This document shows, in pieces, positions 12,357-26,520 of a stretch of 64,000 bases of DNA; the first letter of the stretch is position 1; the number at the start of each line of letters is the position of its first letter. The translations under genes and the position numbers were made by a program. The DNA lies in the NCBI RefSeq assembly GCF_037975245.1, contig NC_092581.1:19428303-19492302 (forward strand). The letters run 5' to 3'. Source of the DNA: Apostichopus japonicus. Its lineage: Eukaryota; Echinodermata; Holothuroidea; Aspidochirotida; Stichopodidae. The notes below the pieces were generated by a model. The model saw only the letters and a program-made list of their open reading frames with translations. It made no database searches and had not been told where the DNA came from.

Positions 12357-15300
12357 TCAGAAAAAGTCATCCCAGGAATTTGAACTGTTTCTGCCCTTCT
12401 CTGAAGGAGGGCTAGGGCTGTCAAAATTACCGTCCTCTCGGTTGATGCCTGAATCCTTTTCTGAATCTGTAGGGGACAAAAATGGATGCAATGAAAACAG
12501 GAGACGAAAGTGCAAAAATGTAACGTAACTAAGTGAGGTAATTTGAAGTAATGATCACTGCTTTGAAAGTTTACACAGCCAAAAAGTGTCAAGAAATTTC
12601 AAAAAGGGACTCCCAAAATACAGTAAAGAAAACTAAAAAATATCTTGAACTCTAAGAATAGCTGAGCCTGGTTATAGCAGATCATATAGTGAAATATGCT
12701 GGTGCCTCTTTATATTTCTTAGTTACAAGATACCCAAGACCTTAAGGTAAACTGCTATATATACATCTTTGGATTTGTCTAACAATTTAGGTCATATTTG
12801 CATACTGGATAAATTATCACTGGATAATATGCAATATGCAATCAGGGAACAAATAAGTGGTTTTTGATAGCACATTTGAGGTTTCCAGATTCTGTGTTAG
12901 ATATTTCGCACAAAGACTGCTAAACATCTTTCCATTTATTTAACAACGGGGCTACTTTCAGATAGCAATTTGTTATTGCAATACAAGATTAATTATTCCG
13001 AGGCATTTACAGACATAACTTTCTTCATATATACTCACATTCTTGTTGTGAAAACTTCTTTCGAGTTGTAGTGTGCGGTGGTGGTTGCTGTCTGCTGAAA
13101 GTGCTGGACGGCTCTGAGTATCTTTGCTGGTTACCTCTTTCTTGTGAATACGAGTAGCTCGACTTTTTCTGACTGTAAGCGTACTGAGATTGTCCTAGAA
13201 TACCAAAAAAAATCATAGGGCAGCTGGTTTAATATTTTATTGAAGCTAAAAAAAAATATAAAAAACCTTGATATTTTTCATGTAAGTGAATACATTAAAG
13301 GGTGTGAAGACTCGCGCACAAAGAAATGTCTAATGCCGGTAATCGGACCTAGTTTCGAATGAGGTGTAACAGAAGTGTTAGACACCACCATTGATCCCAG
13401 AAAATACACACACAGCTTGCTACCATTGGTAATTAGACACTAGTGTACAGTCAATGTATACAGCTAAGGTCAACAACAGTGTACATAGCAGCGTGGACAT
13501 CTCAGGTCTAGATAAAAGATAACAAGGTATCACGTTTCATTACTGTCTGCATTTCGTAGCGACAAGAAGAAAACGTCATTTGCAAGCAACGGAAAGTTAA
13601 CTTTTTCAGAGTGCGGCACGCGGTTTTGGGCGAGTCTTCAATGCCTTTAATCCATTTGATTTTATAACCATTATTCAATCATACTGGACCATGACACAAC
13701 TGTTATTAAAGATCAGCACTCTGAATATAATCCTTTGATGATATACGAACTTAACGAAATAGCTTTCCCGTCCAGCTTGTCATCTGCAAAATGAAATTTC
13801 AAGCCTGCACACTTACCTCCACTTTGCCCGTATTTAGAGCCTTTCTCTCGACTATCAAGGAGTGACTTGAAACGAGGATCTTGAGATGTGTACCTTGAGT
13901 AGAAGCCTTTCATCGGGGGAGGAGATAACGCTGTCAACATGTCTTTGCGAGCAGCGGTGCCATCGTTACGGACGCTCCATATCACGTCCATGTCTGAGTT
14001 GCCCAAAAGAGATTTTGATTTGGAGGCACCTTATAATAGAGGAAATGAAAACATTACAAGCTTTACATTTTATCATGTTATTACATTAAAATACAAGAGA
14101 AAACAAAAGGGGGATCATACTAGAGATGATACAGGAAGTTTCTTAGCGTGAAATATTAAAGAAAACAACATTCTAGATTTAAATCAAGTGTCTGTTGAAA
14201 AACTCATTTACCCAATTACATTTAGCATTATAATATGTCGGCTGCTCAGACATAAGTATTGAAACTTATTCATTTGGGGGGGGGGGGCGGGAGAGGGGGT
14301 TGAATATGGTTGTCTAATCATGAAAATTGGTTAAAGCTTTACCTTACTCAAGTACCTAAGTACAGGGTATGCTAAATCTACAACACATGCCACCAAACAA
14401 GATAATTAATTTTGAATAGATATCCTCAATATTTATACTCAATCATCACTTTGACTGGTAGTTTTATGTTCTATAGCAACAGTTGCCATGGTAATAGTTT
14501 AGTAGAGCTCTTGGGGGATCACCCATTGTGGGATACCCCAGGGTGACAGGAAGTCCATGACTGAGGGAGGGGTCAAATCGTGTCTCTGTGTGTGTCCAAT
14601 TTTGTTCCTTCTAAGCGGCTGAGCTGATTTTCTTCAAACTTGGTTGGATTGTACCATAGAACCCTTGTGTTTTGCAGTCCATAGGTCAAACTTAGTGAAA
14701 AGTGCTTTTTTTTTAATATAACTCCAAGGGAAACATTGAATTGACATGGAACCATCACAGGTATATATAATGGAAATGTCAAGTACTACCCAAATATGTG
14801 GCTGCCGTGGTAACTGAGGTCAAATGTCACATGATCTAAGGTCAATTGTACATTTTTATCCAACTCCGGGGATTGCCCTCCTGTTCTGGTTTGCTTTCAT
14901 TCAGATTCTTTTTCAGAGCCATTGTGACCAGGTGATGTTGTTATATTACCTTTTCATCTTTGAGAAACTCTTACTGTGAGTGCCTTAGTTAACAAAATGT
15001 ACCTCTTTACTAATATTTATTTACTTACTGTCAGTAGGGTTATAGCTTGTCTGAAAACTATTCTGGCCATCACTACTGCTGCTGTTCGACTCCTTGTAGG
15101 AAAACCTCTTCACAATACCTGCATGGGGAAATGATTATTGCAAAGCTGAATTCATCAAAAATTTTCTTGAAATATGTGAGAAAGGTATACTGTTCTATGA
15201 TTTTTAACTTAGTTTTTGTGCATGCCCTAATGTCATGATATGTCATAATGTATAATATATAACTTTTGCATTAAAAAAAGCAATAATACTGATTTCATGG

Positions 15301-15947
15301 ATTTTAAAACTATGCAAAGGATTAAAATATTTAGATCTTAATTGAAAGAAACAGCCTTTGCAGTTTTCTGCAATTTAAGACTACTACTACTGGTCACTGA
15401 ATTACTTTTGATCAAACTCAGTCTATGACTATGACAACAGAAAGGCAGGCTATATCTTTCTTTCCTTGATTTTGCACATCTCTAAATACTTGTAGAAAAA
15501 CACCTGATTAAGCTGGTAATTTTCAACCATAAAAATTACATTAAACTGTTGAATAGGAGTTATTGCAAGTTGCAACATGTGTTGGTTAGGGCTTCACACG
15601 CTGTGTTGCAACATACAGTTTGGACTAGCCTACATACTCAGAGGCATATCACATGAAGTTAAATCATCCAATGCATATTGAAGCGACTTAGGCCCTAGGC
15701 TAAGTCGAAACCTGAATAAAGTTTGGCCTAGGCCTAGGTCCTGAGTCCCAAAGCTGGGCCTCGGGCTAATGTTAAATAGGCCTAGCCTATACTAGGCTAC
15801 AGTATATTACTGGTAATCACAACTTTACAAGTAACAGTAACAACAATGAAAGTTCAACTTTGATCCCAGTGATTGCCCTGGTCTCCAAACAATTCATTAG
15901 AATATGCAAATAAATATCCAACCTGAATCTTCTGGTGGGTTTCTCAT
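12357..15947 (-). CDS. Five-exon gene for an unrecognised 197-aa disordered protein
   Basis: Coding exons, 5' to 3': 15947-15923, 15118-15029, 14029-13817, 13194-13039, 12466-12357. All introns are GT-AG and all are phase 1; the sum is 594 nt with a TGA stop. The protein begins MRNPPEDSGIVKRFSYKE and is rich in Ser, Gln, Tyr and charged residues. The middle exon has an ordered-looking part (LLGNSDMDVIWSVRNDG, then SPPPMKGFYSRYTSQDPRF). Exon 4 is Gln/Ser/Tyr-rich (AYSQKKSSYSYSQ), and the chain ends NSSNSWDDFF. I know no family that fits. The acidic-aromatic tail could be a short binding motif; this is inference. An AG just before the start exon means an untranslated exon may lie further upstream, between here and SKA3. 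Confidence 0.75.
13295..13650 (-). mobile_element. TTAA-flanked MITE, copy A
   Basis: About 356 bp, in the intron between exons 3 and 4 of the minus-strand gene. The ends are TTAA-AGGGTGTGAAGACTCG and CGAGTCTTCAATGCCT-TTAA, i.e. inverted termini inside TTAA. The interior matches the copies at 22,353-22,720 and 27,693-28,023 in inverted orientation (shared AAGTTAACTTT, CAAAATGCAGACAGT-type and TTTCTGGGATCGATGGTGG-type words). It has no coding capacity. TTAA targets suggest mobilisation by a piggyBac-like transposase. Confidence 0.75.
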
Positions 15948-16558
15948 CTTTGACTGAATGAAGTATTGTAGTCTTAGATAGTCATGTTTTTTTTCAGTGA
16001 AAGTCACAGTGCGGCTGTACTGTTACTTTGTTAGTATGTGATTGATTCCATACACGTATGATAATCCGAAAACCAATCGTGACCAAGACAAGAATGTAGA
16101 GTGTTTGTGTTACTGCTACTACTTTCTTTTGAAGACCCGCCTCTTTGCATTTCTTGCAACTCAGATATTTGCAATCAATTATGTTAATACGGTGCTAACA
16201 AGATAAATTTAAATTCACAATTAAGCTAACTGTCAGGTACTAAGTTGTATTGCAAGAGACATTAATGTGGTTTTTGGGATGAATGGCTGTATAATTACAT
16301 CAGAGTATCATTGTTTATCTCAGTGCGTGGTGGTTGGAACTGTCATTTTCCTCGCACAAATACACGTAAACTTCTGTCAATCATATGACGCCACTGAATT
16401 TTTTCTTCAAACTCCGCCCATATTTCCAACTGCGGTTAATTTGAACGATCCAATGCACGTTACACGTACGGCAACCTCATCATCTGAACATAAATTTCAG
16501 ATTGTCTTTTAGAAATATTTGAACGTATGCAATTTGTAACACCTCAATTGTCCTGTGT
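15948..16558. promoter_or_regulatory. Shared head-to-head promoter region
   Basis: About 610 bp separate the start codon of the minus-strand gene (15,947) from that of SKA3 (16,559). No coding exon was found between them. It probably holds both 5' UTRs and a bidirectional promoter. I could not place a TATA box or initiator with confidence. Confidence 0.5.
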
Positions 16559-19500
16559 ATGATGGATCAGGAAAATTTGTTCTCGCGACTTAGACGACTG
16601 GCAAATAAAGTCGAAAATGAATCAAACTTATTCCAGGAAAGAATGCAAAAGCCTCCCGATCAGAGAGTTGCAAGTGATGCAACGGCGAATAACATACTGA
16701 AAGAAATGCAGTACGATGTACACAGATTGAAGGTTACTAACAATACTACTTTACTAATACTAGGCCTATATTTTAAGTTAGGCTATGCCAAGCCAAAGTT
16801 TAATCTAATCATCTGTGTTAGATTATCTCCTAGGCAAGGTCATAGCCTATACTATGCATAGAAATTTCTTTGATACTTTGCTGCTTTGGCTATGCTAATA
16901 CAGTAATACTATTCTCGAAACCGAGGGACATGTGACGTTGAATTAAAGAAGGGATGTAGGCCTATACTGTATACATATTGAAAGTTACTTTACTAGTATA
17001 GTCAGTAGTGCGAAGTTCGGCATATTGCGAAGATGGGACACCCCTAAGAAACACACGATTTCACCATGAAAAACTACAGGAAGAGCCAAATTTCACCAAA
17101 AAGTACAAAGCTACAGTTATTTTCTCTCCAAAATGACCCGTGTGCAAGAAATTACTTACATATTTGCATGGGCGTCAGCAGGTTTCAGAAAGTGGGGGGG
17201 ACACTATACTATCTAAGCGGAGCGCCACCATTGGTTGGCGCGTAGCGTACCAGAAAATTTTGGGTACATAAGACCCCCTAGATCGCAGGAGACGGCCTTC
17301 CTGAGTCGTTTTTAGTTACATCAGAACCAGATCTGTGAGGAGAAATTTTGTCTCACAAAACTAAATTCCGACAGAAAGTACTGGTAGAAAGATGCCGTTC
17401 TGACACCAAGGGAAACGAATTACACAGTGTCCATCTCAAACGAAATATTTTCGGTAGTTTGGTATCATCTAATACCCTGCATACAGGCAGAATACTGTCT
17501 GTAGGGCCTAAAATATATGATATTACCTTCCTGGTGGGGTCTTCGACTTGTTTTCAAGTTGAAATGCGTCGTTTTCTCTGATTCACAGTGTAGGGCAAGG
17601 GAATTCCATTTCTGGCGAGAAGGGGTGCTTCCACAAAACACTCTAAAACATCGTTCAAACATCGCACAAACTTTTATCAGAGGTCTCGGACGAAGCGGGG
17701 AGGGTGAATATCGGAGGAAGGGGGATAAAGGGCCAAGCACTGTTCTAATTTCCAGTGCAATTTATTGATAATGATTCTTAAGTTAGATTCTACTTGAATC
17801 AGCTCAGCAATTGTGATAGAAAATCGCGCATATGCATGTGATTTTTTTAATAACTGCTCTGAAAAGTGGGGGGGACAAATGATATGATATCCCCTCCACT
17901 TTTGAAAGTGGGGGGGACATGTCCCCCCCGTCCCCCACCTGTTGACGCCCATGCATATTTGTCAACAAAATGACGAAGATTTATGAAGTCTGTTTTAATT
18001 ATTGAAAGAGCATCTGCGCCACCAATTTTATCACCAGCGCCACACTGTGGGTTGCGCGTCCGAACTTCGCAATACTCTAGCAAAGAAATACAAGTTCCAC
18101 AATCACGAAGAATCTTCTTGGAAAACAACGTGAAAACAGTTTGCAGGAAAGAAAGTTTGGCCATGTATCGTACTATAACACAATTCTCCCACCATATGAA
18201 GTATATTTTCTGGTGAATTATACCAGAAGATTTAGTTTTGGGGTGTTTTAAGTCTTAAGTGTCCGAACTTCGAAGTCACCATGCTACTACTACTGCCCTA
18301 GGCTAGTAAATATTACTAGGCATTCTGAGCCAGCCTGTGTTACATCTGTGTTACTGACACAAGTGTTTTAGTATATATGTGAAGGGTATTCTAGTTTGCG
18401 TTAACATATTGTTTACTTGTTGTGTTATTAATATTATGACGTCACACATGGCTCTCGTTTTGGTGGTTTTGCTCTGTGGTGTGGCGGGCTTTGAATCATG
18501 CGCTAGTGTTAGAAGCGTGTACAGATGTTTTGTTTGAATGATTCGGTTTGTGGGGCTGGAAGACAGCCAAACTGGTTCAAATTGGTTGAGTGCTCATTTG
18601 CATGTGCTCATCTGCATATCGGGTTGTCACTCAACCAATCAAGAGTTGGGTGAAGGGTTAGCTATAAGTTTGGACCAATCAGGTGCCCTGTGCTTGTCGT
18701 CGTAGTTTGTTATTATAGAATCAAGGTTTGAGTGTCTCCCAAAGACCTATCGAGGAGTTTAAGTTTGTCTCCCAAAGCCTACAGACGTATTACATTTATA
18801 ATTAGCATTTATGTTCGTGTATTTTAATCATCCAAAGATATAGTTGTATTAATCGTTGAGTTCGTATATCAAGAGTTAATAAAAAGGAACTTAATCAAAT
18901 ATCAGCTTTTGAAGACTATGTTACGCTCGGTTTAACGTTACTAGTGTAAGGCCCAGATAACCATTACCAACTTAAACCTGGAACTATAATTCCTAGGCCA
19001 AAGTCATAGTCTATCCTATGCTACTTTGGTAAATAATATTCTCAAAACTGGGAAGGGGGTGGGGAAGGTACAAACTTCGAGGGACATGCCTCTACTTATA
19101 CTTAAAAAGGCGATATACATGAATGATTGAAGGTTACTTATAATCTATTATTTCTTAAATTCTACTTTCTAAGGTAAGCCTAGCATAACATAGTCCAATC
19201 TAAGCTGCTTTGGTAGATTGTAATACTATTCTTGAACCAGGGGGCAGGATGAGGTACAAGCTTCAAAGGACATGTGACTGTGACATAAAGAGGCAACCAA
19301 AAAATTTGATATAACAGTCCGGCAAAATGTACCCTGTGCATTCTGTACCACAAATTCCAGTATTTTAAAGTGTTTGAACAGAAGGGCACTATAGGCATAA
19401 TTAAAATGTTTATATAACAAAAGGTCACTTTTTTATTACAAAATGGAACAAATGTATGTTTTTTTGTTACCAAAAAGAGCACAGGTAGGCTTAGTTTATG

Positions 19501-22500
19501 AAAAGGGACACTTTAGATTTTGCAAAAAAGAGGAGGGGAAGGGAACAAACCCATGTAATGTCTTGATTGGTTTGTTTCTTACCAACAGAATGATGCAAGT
19601 AAAGAACTAACAAAGCAGAAGGAAGCCAATTCTTTTCAAGATGTCCTGGCAGCCTGCGACAATCTGGTTCGTGTTAACCAGAGACAAGCCAGCAGCTTAA
19701 AAGAGTATCTCATACAGTATGGGTATCAACCCATTAATCAGGAGACAAAATTAAGTAAGTTGTAGAATTTGTCCTGTATCGCCATTTAAAAAATTTCATT
19801 GTTATTTGATTCTTTAATTTTTGAGACTGAATGTATAATATTCAACCATTTTCCAACTCCCCATTATTTTTACCTCATTTGGTACCATACTTTAGTTACT
19901 CTGCAAGTCAGTGGTTTAGTTCTATCATTCAGCTATGCGATTTTATTGATGGTTTAAGTTTAACCAGATTCCACTAGAAATAGAAAGAATTGTAAAGTTC
20001 GGAAGTCAAACTGCTCGAAGCAAGGCAACATTTCCCGAATTTCGCGCATGCATTGAAATTTAATGACATATGATTCTGCTAAATGGGCGAAAAAATCCAC
20101 AAAAGTTTCAAAAAGAAAAACATGAAACTGATGATTCCTTGTTTCAATGTGGCAAGTTTGGCCATTACCATTCAGGCTTTGTGGATTAAAAGTGTGATTT
20201 AACTTATGAACATGGCAACTATGTAGTTTCTATTAGTGCAACTACTGTACATACCGTGTGTTTAACACACTACATATTAGTGCAAATTTGCTGGCTTGTA
20301 CTCATGTTTAGGACCTCTACTTGAACTCACAACATACTACATGCATGCTGTTTTGCGATTGTACTGGTAATAATATTACAAGTGGGCTTGTACCATATAT
20401 TCTTCATTTGTTTTGTACATCAAGACAATGAGCTCACTGATGGCTTCTGAAGCTGATATTTTTTCTCTGATAATCCCAGGGTTGTAAATATGTACAACAA
20501 TTGTCACCCAGAGAATTGAAGTTGTAGCGCTAAGTTTTAAAAACCCAAATGCTAGCTGACAGAGTGACCATCCAAATAAATATTTTGTTAACAAACTTTA
20601 TAATCTTTGTATGCATCAAGTAGCATCTAGTATAGCTCATACATAAGTGAATTTTGGCTACAGTACATTGATTATATCCAAACATTTTGTGAAAGTTTCT
20701 CATAGTTATCTTTGATTCTCCTTATTTTTAGCAACAAAGAAGAAAAGCTCATCTGACGATAAGGAAAATGCCCTGGGAGATGATGTTGCAAAAGTTGGTG
20801 ATGATCAGGTGCATTCGCAAAACAAAGGGTATGGAATAACACTTCCAAATGGTAGTTTATCATCTCATATGTCATATCATATAGCCAAACTGTATTTGGT
20901 ATGAGAGTCAAAGTCATTTGCCATTGCTTTGTGGCAACAGAAGTAGAAGAAGGGAAGCCGGATGTCAGAGGGAAGAAGTAGGATTGATTCAGAGGTATCT
21001 GGTTTTCAAAACAGCTTAATAAAGCAGCGTGTCCTACTGTCACAGTTCGCCTGATATATTGTTTTTCTTGCTTCTTGTTTAAGGCCTTGCACACCTCCAA
21101 AGGATGAAGCCAGTAGCTGTAAAGTTGACGGAGACAAAACCCCCAAAATGGAAGACTTTGGTCTGAGCATGAATCGAGTGAATATCTTTTTGAAGAAAGA
21201 TGGGCCAACCTCATCTCAGAAAAATGCAGATGTTCCAGATCCTGAAAGGTTTGTTATATAATTGTTTCTTTGGGTTATTGTTTTTGTGCATAAATAGTCA
21301 TATTTTAAGGATATTTTTAACAAAAGTTAAAGTGAGATAATGTGCTATATAATATTTTCATGAGATAGAAAAACTTTTTCTTTTTGTTTTCACAATAGCA
21401 AAGAATAGAATTGTTTATCAGTCAAGTGAGATAGGTGCTGACTGCTAACATTTCTGAACACCTTATCATTATACTGTGAACTTTAACATGGAAATCCCCA
21501 TTACAAAAGTTTTGGGTACCAAACTCATTAGCACTCTGTTTGATGATACAATTGGGCGATTCAAGGTTCTTAAATTGTTACTAATTTAAACAAACGTTCT
21601 ACTTAAATTTACTTTTCCATTATTATTCCATGCCATAATTTTGGTCCAGTTCCCTCCTCAACCTACTTTTCTTCTATGCCCTAATTTATTATTATTATTT
21701 TTTTTAAGATCACAGTTTAATGGATATTTCTCTTATTTTATCTTTTTGTAGATATACCCCATTCGAGGCCACGGCAGTATATCAACACTCTGGCAACTCA
21801 AATTTTAGTGGTAAAAACTCATTGTCTTAAACTCATATTCTCATATAAAGGTATTTATGTATAGGCCATCTAATATTTCATAAAAGAAATATTATGTAAT
21901 ATGTATAAGATATTTATGAAATTTTATGAATTTCAAACTCTGTTAGAATATTTACTTCATTGTCAATTTTATTTTTTGAGTTCTTAAAATATTTGCTATT
22001 AGAACAATAGACAAATAGCCATATGAATTGTTTGTGGGGTGGGGGGGTGAGGGTAAATAAACCAACTATAATTTTCACGCTACAAGTTTCATGCATGAGA
22101 AAGAAATCTTGAGGAACAACTTCAAAATTTGATAAGGTAGACACTTGCAAAGTGAATTATTTAGCGTACAGATGCATCTGAGGCAATGCTCATTGTGTTT
22201 CATTGCTATTTAATTAAGTTCACTGAACATTTACTTTTCCTGGAATGAAATAATGTAATTGTTCTCCTGAAAAGAACCAGTTAGAAGAATAATAGCTTAT
22301 TTCGTGTTAACGAGATAGAAGACTTCATTAACATTAGTTGAAACCAAATCTTTTAAGGCATTGAAGACTCGCCCCAAACCGCGTGCGGCCATCTGAAAAA
22401 GTTAACTTTATGTTGCTTGCAAGTGACGTTTTGTTCGTGTCGCTACAAAATGCAGACAGTAATGAAACGTGATACCTTGTTATCTTTAGCTGGACCTGAG

Positions 22501-25500
22501 ATGTCCATCACTGTATTGTTTATACACTGTGCTGTGGGTATTGACCGCAGCTGTATGTACAGGCTGTACACTAGTGTCTAATTACCGACGGTAGCAAGGT
22601 GTGTGTGTATTTTCTGGGATCGATGGTGGTGTCTAACACTTCTGTTACCACTCATTCGAAACTAGGTCAGATTACTGGCATAAGATGTTTCTTTTTGCGC
22701 GAGTCTTCACACCCTTTATTACAGTCCGTGTAGGTATTATTTAGTCATGATTTATAATGGAACACTCCTTTAGGATAAGTTTTGTCACTATGTTCTTCAT
22801 CACTCTCAACATTAGATGTTCATCCATGTAACATTTATATCTGGTTTAGATTCTGAGCTGAATTTGAGCAATGAGCCACAAGCTCCATTGCTATCCTCCA
22901 GAAAACAACACCCCCACATATCTCAGAACCTGTACCTGCAACACGGTGACCATTCCCGATGTGACAGCGTGGAGCCTCAATCTCCAAACATAACATCTTG
23001 GTTTCTCCAGGTAAAAGTAAAATCATCTGCATTGATTATTGAGGTAGGGGGTGGGGAGAGGGGAGGAAGCCTAGAAATGTGTGAGTTAATTAGAAATAAC
23101 ATTGTCTTTGTAGTGATGGAAGAGTGAAAGAAAACTGAAAGTTGATTTCTAGTTTGCTGGAAGTTGAATTCTCATGATAAAGTCATGAACTTCTGTTCAT
23201 GGACGTAAATTGGGTACACAAAGGTACTAATCGTTCAAGTGCAACCTCAGAGGTTGAAGTACGCATATGACCTCCTGGTATACTTAACAAGCAGTACATA
23301 GTAACAAGGTGATTGAATGCTGACATAAACTCCTTAAAAGTATTTCTACTAAGTTTAATAAACAGTTTAGTAGTTAAACAATTACCAAGCCATATTTAAT
23401 CCTAATTAGGCAAACTTGAAAAAATAAAATAATAATACACTATCCTTCGGTTTGCAATCAGTAAGGAATGCAAAAACGATGGTTGATTCTTGATAAATTG
23501 TTCTTATGGTATGCAGGACGACTTGACTTCTAAACAACCTTGTTCAATAAGAAATTTTCTTGTCTTAATTCTACCTGAAAAGCATTAAGAAGGGAGCCCT
23601 GATGATTCAATAGCATAGATGCCTGTGTAGAATATTCAGTCCTAAAGATCTACCTTCTCACTGCAGGAACCTAGCAAGCCCCCCGTTCAACCAGTGATTT
23701 CATTGCAAGCTGAACCTTTCACCCCTCCTACCCCTGATTGTCAAGCTACAGAGATGTTAAGTGTGATGCCAGAGGAACCAATGAGATCGATGGTTACGGC
23801 AGAGAAAACAGAACCCAAGGAACCAGTTCAAAATTATCCAAAGGTTGAAAATATCACCCCAGAGCTACCTCCCTGCCTCTCAGACTACCGGGGAAATCTG
23901 TCATCACAGGTTAGTCTAAATGCATGTACCTTTGAGACCGGGAACATGGAGGGTTTGCTGTATAGAGGGTCACCATGTTATTTTATCTGACAACAGGAGG
24001 TAAAATTGTTGTGGCCTGCGGGAGGGGTCTATATTGAGGGTTTTCTTCTTACCTTTATCGGGGGGGGGGGGGGGATAGAATTGATTTGAAGGGTACATTC
24101 ATGAAAATGGTACCAGTCTACCAGAGTTAAAACTTTAAGAACGATTTCCATTTCTGTGGTCAAATTGGAGTAGCTAGGGTAGATGACCAATTACAGTAAC
24201 ACAACAAACCTTAACACCTATTTAATGTCCGCTCAAGTAGTTTATTTTATGGTGAGAGAAATGATCCTGCAAGCTCTACCAGTCACATTATTTATACTTC
24301 ACAGCAGGATATGGCCACACCTGTTCACACAAAGGCAATGCCAAGCCGTTTAGCTTTCTTACAAGCAGAGCAAGGTACACCGAGGACCCCAGAGCTTACA
24401 ATGTCTCTGAGGTAAGTTATGAATAAGATATGCTAATGAAGATATTATATGCTAATCAGGTTACTTGATTACATTTCTATGACTTCCCTTTTTCAACTAT
24501 TTCAATGTAAGGAACTCCAGTGAAAGGATTAAATTAAAACTTTTGAATTTTCATTAGGAAATGTCCATTAGGTGTTGATTCTTTGAAATGGTTTAGGTCC
24601 ACTTTTCCTTTACATTATAAGGTAAATTGTCTTAGGTTTGAGTCTTACCCACCATAAATAATACCTTACACCAGCTGACTTTAATCTGAGGTAAGTGTGA
24701 ATGTTTGATTGATGACACCTGGGAGTTGTTATGGAATCACTCCCTGATGACACTACCTGAACTTCTGTTATGAAACTGAGTAGCCACATTTAGCACTGAC
24801 ACCAGGCTGTAACCAGTATGGGTGATCTTATTATGTAATCAGGCCATTGCTGACATAACCTTCCATACTGTCTACATTTCTGACCAATGAAACAAACATC
24901 CAGGATTGAGCAGAGAAGAGAAAGCCAACTGAGGTGCACTTAGATTTACCTAGGACAAAGCAGTCTGGTATATTTACCGCACCACACCAGTTTATTGTTC
25001 TGATGTGGTATAGAACTTAGAAGTGCCTCCTTGTAAAGTGAACTATTGAGTTATTTTAGTGTGTATGTGCACTATGTGGGTTTGAGTATGCTTACTAATA
25101 CCCATCATTTTCTATGTCAGAGTAATATGTAAACATCAGTCCCATCGGTAAATTAGGATCAACAAGAATAGTCTGTGGTTGATTAATTACAATAAATTAA
25201 GGATGAAGTGCTCAGCTTTGGCCAAAACACTCAATAAATAGATATTCTACTAAATTCGTCCACCCTATCACTTTCATGCCAAATTTTTAAAGATTAGTCA
25301 TTCCAGGCCAGGCATCATTTTCTGAGATGGTTTTACTTGCCATGAGTGAGTTGTGAAATATAGCGTATAGTTTAGACTATTTAGAGGCAACAAACCAGGT
25401 TTATTAAACATTACATCAGATGCCAGTTACCGTATCCATTTCATTCCTTTTTATTCTCATTGGACAGCCAAGTGCATTCCAGACCGGTTCCAAATGTCCG

Positions 25501-26488
25501 AGTGGATCTTCCGGTCAGCCAGGTCAGAGGAAACTACGGCCAGGCAAATGTTGCTGCTGACCTGCAAACACCGACTAGACAGGAAATGCATCCTCAAAGG
25601 TGAATGAAGCAATGTTCCCACTGTTGCTAAGTCTTCCTGACAATCTTCCCCCTCCTCCCCCACCCCCCCTCTCCCCACCAGTTCCATTTAGCTTGCTCCT
25701 TCAAATCTAGTTAACAGGAATAATCATTAAAGGAGTAACACACAGGAAGTCTCAACAAGCAAAAAAAAAAATCATCATTTCAATGTCAGATGTCAGCATA
25801 CTTCAAGTCAGTATTGTGTTTGAGTTAGTTATATTGTACAACAGCCCAATGTAGTCTTAGGTCAGCCAGTTGTGCAAATTTTACTCAGATCAATTGATCA
25901 TACATATGTTACTATGTATACATTCAACCTTTTTTTACTTAAAAAAAGAAGTTCTTTATGTTTCTTCTTTTTGGAAGACTTTATAAGATATTTTAAATCT
26001 ATTTGTACTTTTCTTTTCTTGCTCTCTCTCTCTCAAATTTCAGCATATCTTCCTGTGAACATATCGCCCCCATTAAAGAGCAGGAATTTTCCTCTCTCTC
26101 ATCCAAGATGAAACAGAATCTCTCAATTGAGAGGGTGAATGGTTGGATTAAAATCATGGACAATTACCTAGCTGAGAAACCAAGTAAGTAAGACTATCAT
26201 TCTAAGTGCTGCTTCTTATCTATACACAAGATGTACTCGATGTGAACAATGCATCCATTAGGGAATACATTAGGGAATACAGGAGCAACAAAATGCTTGA
26301 GTTAGGTGACATTGACTCATTTTTTCAGGTAGGATAACTATACCAAGAAAAAAATTTTTTGACACAGTGCAAGGATTTCACCAGATCATGGGAATGACAT
26401 GAAATACTTTAAAGGGACTTTTAAGTGACACAAAACTGCTAGATATGGTAAAATTGCCTCAGTCTCAGCTACTGAAAGCCAATTTTAG

Positions 26489-26520
<32 letters not shown>

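Noticed and set aside
17847-18164. Overlapping frames of 90-105 codons on both strands
   Set aside because: They lie in and across the end of a non-autonomous transposon; no transposase motif such as a catalytic acidic triad was seen.
20672-21214. Open minus-strand frame of 180 codons
   Set aside because: It is antisense to SKA3 exons 3-4 and the intervening intron. The plus strand explains it with correct splice phases and recognisable SKA3 sequence.
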